NCBI GenBank assembly: GCA_963575645.1
Contig: OY754470.1
Location: 27,386,501-27,450,500, forward strand
Direction: 5' to 3'
From: Xanthostigma xanthostigma
Lineage: Eukaryota > Arthropoda > Insecta > Raphidioptera > Raphidiidae
Length of the DNA stretch: 64,000 nt
In this document: positions 58,727 to 64,000 of the stretch, in pieces
How positions within the stretch are numbered: the first letter of the stretch is position 1
How the letters are laid out: every line of letters starts with the position of its first letter
Position numbers and translations under genes: made by a program
Notes under the pieces: generated by a model
The model's database searches: none
Seen by the model: the letters and a program-made list of their open reading frames with translations, nothing else
Told to the model about the DNA's origin: nothing

Positions 58727-58952
58727 AATTTAGCTTTGATCAAATATTTAGGTAATTGCTAATATTTGTCGAAAATTATTATTACTAAGCGAATTTATCG
58801 AATTAAGCGTAACAGAAATATTACCAGGAGTGGTAGGAAAGTCCCTCGAGGCGAGTGATTGATAGTGCTGTCTCTTTTCCTTGCAATAAACTTTATCGTT
58901 AAATAAACAGCGTGATTAAATCGTCAATTATTTTACGAAAAACAATTTAGAT

Positions 58953-59486
58953 CAGTGATTCCCAAAGTGGTCTATATCGACCCCCAGGGGTCGACGACAA
59001 CTTGCAAGGGGTCCATGTCAGGGGGAAAACAAATTGGGGGTCCATGAAATGAAAATGGGGGTCAACGATAGTGAATCTCCTAACAAAAACAGAAACAAAC
59101 TGGACATCGTTAACCAAGAGATTTAAGATTAAATCTAACTAAATTGATGCCAAATGTTGAAAATTTATTATTAAAGCATCAGGTTCATCCCTCACACTAA
59201 AAGAATTTATTTTTTGCTTAGTTATTTTATGTAACAGAAAGTAAATTTTAATTTGATTCGTTTAATTTGAATCTAATTAATAAATGTATAAAACTAAACA
59301 TTTCACACTACATTTCACTACCGTTATAAATTTAAATCGTTCAAAGTGAGTAGCACTATACCGGTTGTCAAAAATACATTTGAAATTAATGTATTTGCAA
59401 AAAATCAATGAGATAAGCAGGGGGTCTACACAAAATTGAAAAACATGGCAAGTGGTCTACAAGACAAAAAAGTTTGGGAACCTCTG
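58953..59486. mobile_element. hAT-like element with perfect 8-bp duplication
   Basis: 534 bp from CAGTGATTCCCAAAGTGG to TTTGGGAACCTCTG, flanked by ATTTAGAT (58945-58952, 59487-59494). The interior has GGGGTC repeats; no coding sequence. Confidence 0.9.
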
Positions 59487-59494
59487 ATTTAGAT

Positions 59495-60068
59495 GTACAG
59501 TTTCTCAAGTAGTAATTTATTAGAAGAAGAATTTTATACAGGCAAACATTATTGTTAGCAACGTTTTTGTAACACATTCTATAAAAGCTAATATTTATAT
59601 TTATTTTGTTAGTCAACTTACAATACACGATCCTCGTAAACATTGTATCTAAAATACGAGACGACCGTTTTTGTCGCTTTGTCATTGTGTCTGAAGCCGA
59701 ATATAATAATGTTGTATATGTATGATCGATGTCGTTACATAAAAGAGACTGATTAATTACTAGTGGCTAGTAATTAGATGATGTATTTGATAATTTATCA
59801 CTGTTAAACCCACTCATCTCCCACGTAAACACGCGGATGCCGTCATGGACATTATCGCTTTGTTATACGATTATAACGCAATCAAATTTATAAAATATTG
59901 CTGCTTGTATTTGGAATTTTAATTAACCCGGTTTCATCAGTTTTTTAACTGTACGATACATGACCCAACTGTTTAAAGTAATTCACAAATCCGCTATTGG
60001 GTTCCGTTAAATGGACGGAGCTTTAAAAACATGGCGACGATGGGGTACAGTTTCCCATAGTTCCTATA
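59495..60068. other. Stretch with no recognised feature
   Basis: AT-rich sequence of DIP-family intron 4. The ORF at 59386-59685 overlaps the hAT end and is not coding. Confidence 0.4.
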
Positions 60069-60070
60069 TA

Positions 60071-60628
60071 CAGGGTGGCGCAGAGGAAACGCATGTTTTT
60101 CACCTAAGTATAACATTTTATATTTTCAAGATACTGTTGTTTTAATTACAGCTAAATGAATTAATAATAATGCACTTTTAAATCAATTATGGAAAATAAT
60201 GTCAGTCAAGTGTCGCCCTACTTCGCGGTCGCACATCTCCAACCGCTCTTGAAAATTGTGCATCACACTTAAAATCATTTCATGTGGTACTCTAGCGATT
60301 TCTTGACGAATAGCAATTTTCAGTTCCTGTAACGTACGGGGCTTGTTAGCGTACACTTTAGACTTAAGGTAACCCCACAAAAAGAACTAAAAATTGCTAT
60401 TCGTCAAGAAATCGCAAGAAATGATTTTAAATGTGATGCACAATTTTCAAGAGCGGTTGGAGATGTGCGACCGCGAAGCAGGGCGACACTCGACTGACAT
60501 TATTTTCCATAATTGATTTAAAAGTACATTATTATTACTTCATTTAGCTGTAATTAAAACAACAGTATCTTGAACATATAAAATTTTATGCTTAGGTGAA
60601 AAACATGCGTTTCCTCTGCGCCACCCTG
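60071..60628 (-). mobile_element. Fold-back made of two mariner 3' ends
   Basis: 558 bp, ends CAGGGTGGCGCAGAGGAAAC and its complement, flanked by TATA. The arms are about 250 bp. The minus strand of the left arm plus spacer (60380-60183) encodes a mariner transposase C-terminus: LWGYLKSKVYANKPRTL, QELKIAIRQEIARVPHEM, MHNFQERLEM, then HLTDIIFHN. The right arm repeats the same end in reverse, so two transposon 3' halves are joined head to head. The catalytic domain is missing. Confidence 0.85.
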
Positions 60629-60629
60629 T

Positions 60630-62468
60630 ATATAGTGCAATTGTGAATTTTTTAAAATGTAATAAAATGATAAGTATCAGCACAATATGTGATTGAGCTG
60701 ATACAAATCATCGAAAAAGAATTTTCTTGGAGGGAAACATGTATTTAATGCCGGTCATATCAAAATTAAGAAAAAATTCCTGTGAAACAGTACCTTCAAG
60801 TAAGGTGATTTTTCATGCTTTTTGTTTATAAACTTCCGATTTAAAGACAGAGTAATCCACATGAAATAAAAGTAGTAAATAGAGATATTATATCAATGCA
60901 GTGTTGATGAAACATTACTTTATTGCAACAGGTGAGTTCCTAACTAAAAATAGTCATCTGTCAAAATTAATTTTCAGTTTGAAGTTAACTTTATTTTTTG
61001 TATCAAAATTCTTAATTTTATTTAAGAATAATGACTATTCAATTAATAAATTAAGTTTTCAATATTAAGACTTAGTATAATATCTACTTACTTGGTAAAA
61101 TATTTAATCACCTGCATTAAAATGGCGTGGTACTATTACAGCCATTTACTATGTGCAGAGATCAACCTTTTATTTGTTTTTACATGAGGTGAAAACTTTG
61201 CAGGTTTCAAATAAGTCATTTATTAATTTAGTCAACGCTTTTTATTATTGTAATACGATTAACAGTACCGATTCACAGTACGATTCACAATCATGTTTAT
61301 CTAACCATAGTTGTAAGTTTCACAGCCAAATGAAATAGTCCATATAAAGGATCCCAATAGTCACACTTTTATTAGACGATTTTGTTCTATTGAAATTTAA
61401 AAAACCTGAAAAATATTGTCTATGAACTTTAAATGACTGATTGATTGTATTATTTAGTGTATAAGTTATTGATGACGCAAAACTTTGGGTAGGTATCTCA
61501 TGTTACGCGCACAACATATTTTGCGTAACGGTGTTGCTAGAGGAAAGCTCACATTAAAATGAAAAATGACATAAGAAGATTTAAACGAATTAACACTTCA
61601 GCACATACTCTTCAACACACATGTGCCCTTTCATTTGAGATAATGGCTTCGGTGCCAAATTGCTTTATTTTCTTGCAGATAAAAATAAGCTATTTAAATT
61701 TACTAATGAACTGGTGACAAAATATTTAAAGCGTTTTACACTGACTTCTTATTATTTTTTTATGTGTGAGAAAACTTAGAGAGCCTCATTAATTTATTAC
61801 TTAATTCAAAAACAGATTAAAAATTTTTATTTTAACGAATTAATCACACACTATACGATTATTTCCTGGTCGCAATAAACTTCGTCGAATGTTATCGTTT
61901 CAATGATGAGGTTGTACCACATGTCGAACTTTTGTGATTTTGAACGGTGTTCACAATTCCTCATTCGTAAACAAATAATGTAAACCAACTTGTTCATTCT
62001 TATATCGAAGAATTAAATAGATAATAAGTTTTAAAAATTTTCCCTCGCCCTTCCTAACGACCAGCTTGTTTTGACTCAGAGATAATAAAAATTTTAACGT
62101 CAGAAGAATACTTCCTTTATGTTTTACTTTTTACCCAGTACATAATTAATTTATAACATAGCTTAGGATAAACTTATTGTGTCAGGTGTCTAAACAATTT
62201 AGAGAAAAATTTGGTCCTAAAATGTCTTCCACACCGCACACGTCGTGTTGTTTATATTCTAACCCGAAACAGTTAAAAATATCAGTAAAAACACTTCGTC
62301 GGCAATGACAATTTATATATGAATACGTGAAGAAAAAAAACTTTATACCGCTTTTTAAGCACATTGCGCGCACGGAGGAATGTGAGATTTGGCATAGTTA
62401 AACTTCATAAAATATAAATAAATTTCTCTATCTATGGAAAAGGAGTGCAAAATATATATGTGTTACAA
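60630..62468. other. Stretch with no recognised feature
   Basis: AT-rich intronic sequence. I searched it for an Ig3 exon (FPP start, YPKS..YW and Y.C motifs) and saw none. Confidence 0.5.
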
Positions 62469-62471
62469 ATA

Positions 62472-62914
62472 CAGTGTAAACTCTATATAGCGACACTTAA
62501 GAGTCTGTGCACTTTGTAGCGTTATTGAGAGTTGTTGTTAAACGGAGAAAAGAAATAAACCATTAATATTTTTTACTAGAATATGTATTTACTCATAATA
62601 TATAAAATTTACAACTGACTAACAAACTTCATACTATCACAAATTTCAGCTGAGCTAAACATATGAAGATAATCCCAACAAACAAAAGAACGAATTTCTT
62701 AGAATCTTCGGTACGCATCGTGCCGACAACAAAGTAACAAACAAGTACTGTTTATTGCTTAATGATGTATTGTTGTTGTTATTTAGAGTGGGTGTGTCGT
62801 TATTTAGAAAGTATCTTTGCATGAGCAACAAGTTAAACCAACTAGAGTTAAGTAATGTCGACGTTTTAAGGAGTTTGTCGTTTTATCGAGTGACGTTAAA
62901 TGGAGTTTACACTG
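62472..62914. mobile_element. pogo-like MITE, sister of 53930-54569
   Basis: 443 bp, TIR CAGTGTAAACTCTATATA, flanked by TA. It shares GTGCACTTTGTRGCGTTATT and AAACAAGTACTGTTTATTGC-type text with 53930-54569 but lacks the transposase start. Confidence 0.8.
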
Positions 62915-62929
62915 TAAAAAAATAGTGGA

Positions 62930-62972
62930 GTAAATGCGGCGTGATTTACGGCCACATACTGGGCCGCTAGTA
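62930..62972 (+). mobile_element. Helitron-like 3' end
   Basis: ATTTACGGCCACATACTGGGCCGCTAG followed by T. Terminal form as in 3500-3510; the 5' end was not traced. Confidence 0.35.
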
Positions 62973-63377
62973 GTGACTAGTGATAGTTGCAACTGATCTT
63001 TTTGATTAGTCAGGTTTTCGTAGAGTAAGCTCATAGAACTATAAACTCGTTTTGCAAATTGACATGTGACCAAATCTGATGGATTCCATAGAATAGTATG
63101 TGTTAATTTTTGTCTTGGAATATACACATGTCTGTTAAATAAGTTATAGGCTGTTGATAGCTATAATATTTTGTTGTAAGGGATTCGAGTGGGGCCAGTT
63201 CTAAGCAGGCTTCGCTTTAATAGAAATGTCTTGTCACTGTCAAATAACACCAGCTGCTATATGTTGTTCATGGATGAGGAAAATCCTTTCAATATTCTTG
63301 CTTTGGCTCATACAATGTATATAGAAAACCATATTATATTAGTGGAAATTTTTCTTAATTTATATGAGCTGTTTTTT

Positions 63378-63822
63378 TCTCCTACATCTGCTTCAAAATT
63401 TATTCAATGTAAAAGGTCAAAACTATCGACTTTTGCATTTGCACTTTTTTCGTTAAACGGTAAATGTTATCTAAAAATAGGTCAGACAAAAGTTGTAGAT
63501 CATGCAGTTGTCTACAGGAATTGTTCTTATACCATTTTTTTTTTTTTGTACGAATCACCATTGTTTTGAAATGGTGGTTTCATGCATCGAAAATATGCAT
63601 AATTATATTTAACGTTATTTTTGATAAATATCTTCAGAACGTACATAGACATTTTGGTCCCATATCTCAGGAATATAAGAACAGTTTTTGCAGACAATTA
63701 AATGATCTACAACTTTTGTCCGACATATTTTTAGATAATGTTTACCGTTTACGAAAAAAGTGCAAAAAACCAATACTTTTGACCTTTGACCTTGAATACA
63801 TTTTGAAGCAGATGTAGGATCG
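63378..63822. repeat. Fold-back repeat
   Basis: CCTACATCTGCTTCAAAAT (63385) is mirrored by ATTTTGAAGCAGATGTAGG (63799-63817). Inner blocks TTTCGTTAAACGGTAAATGT and GACAAAAGTTGTAGATCAT are mirrored too. The two overlapping ORFs here (63189-63569 and 63464-63817) come from the two arms and are not independent genes. Confidence 0.7.
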
Positions 63823-64000
63823 GTGGAGGCTTTTGAAATTTTATTTGTAATAGTGTACTTAAGACCTGTATCAATATTCAGCTCTGTGCGTCGGTGCGAA
63901 TTATAGTAAATTGAAATGTTTATTTTGACTGGACTAATAGAACGATTTTCTGTATTGAATTAATGATTTCCAAAGATATCATATCAACAAAACTCACAGT

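Noticed and set aside
63189..63817. Two ORFs of 126 and 117 codons at the right edge
   Set aside because: They are produced by the two arms of one fold-back repeat, so their similarity and openness come from the repeat.

Overview
This window looks like AT-rich, intron-dominated nuclear DNA from an insect, most likely a moth or butterfly (Lepidoptera). The pointers are Helitrons whose ends read TCTATACTAATAT and CGCTAG^T, a Penelope-like retroelement with a GIY-YIG domain, pogo, mariner, hAT and PIF-like miniature elements, tRNA-derived SINEs, and the very sparse coding content. The order is inferred from repeat style, not proven.

Only one host gene is clear. It is a plus-strand immunoglobulin-superfamily gene of the DIP/lachesin type (neuronal cell-surface Ig proteins that bind Dpr partners). 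Four exons are visible at 17669-17772, 53651-53858, 55298-55453 and 56808-56936. They total 597 nt (199 codons) and stay in one frame across all three joins, covering Ig domain 1 and Ig domain 2. The signal-peptide exon(s), Ig3 and the C-terminus are not found here. The first visible intron is about 35.9 kb long and starts with GC rather than GT. Almost all of the window from 17.8 kb on is intron of this gene.

Region 53-8319 is an 8.3-kb near-perfect palindrome. Two arms of about 4.1 kb surround a 49-nt spacer at 4162-4210. Its centre lies inside the reverse-transcriptase end of a Penelope-like element (PLE). Each arm carries the PLE GIY-YIG endonuclease, a nested Helitron, a hammerhead-like terminal motif, a PIF-like MITE and one strong exon-like segment. 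Two smaller loci (16690-16990 and 58451-58726) hold PLE 3' ends in the same fold-back arrangement.

Region 8.3-17.7 kb holds decayed repeats and no recognised gene. Region 17.8-53.6 kb (intron 1) is a nested transposon landscape: SINEs, MITEs with clear target-site duplications, a fold-back element built of 15-nt sub-repeats with a 9-bp duplication, Helitrons, two hAT-like families, a CR1/Kiri-like LINE end, a polyadenylated retro-insertion with an 11-bp duplication, and a nine-copy 95-bp tandem repeat. Region 53.6-64 kb has exons 2-4 separated by a decayed pogo element, a second LINE copy, a hAT element containing a mariner-like element, a mariner-derived fold-back and further MITEs.

I see no rRNA, CRISPR array, operon or intact transposon coding region. 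The most unusual structures are the PLE-centred palindrome, the GC-AG giant intron, the fold-back elements with internal sub-repeats, and a LINE 3' hairpin whose stem shows compensatory changes between copies.
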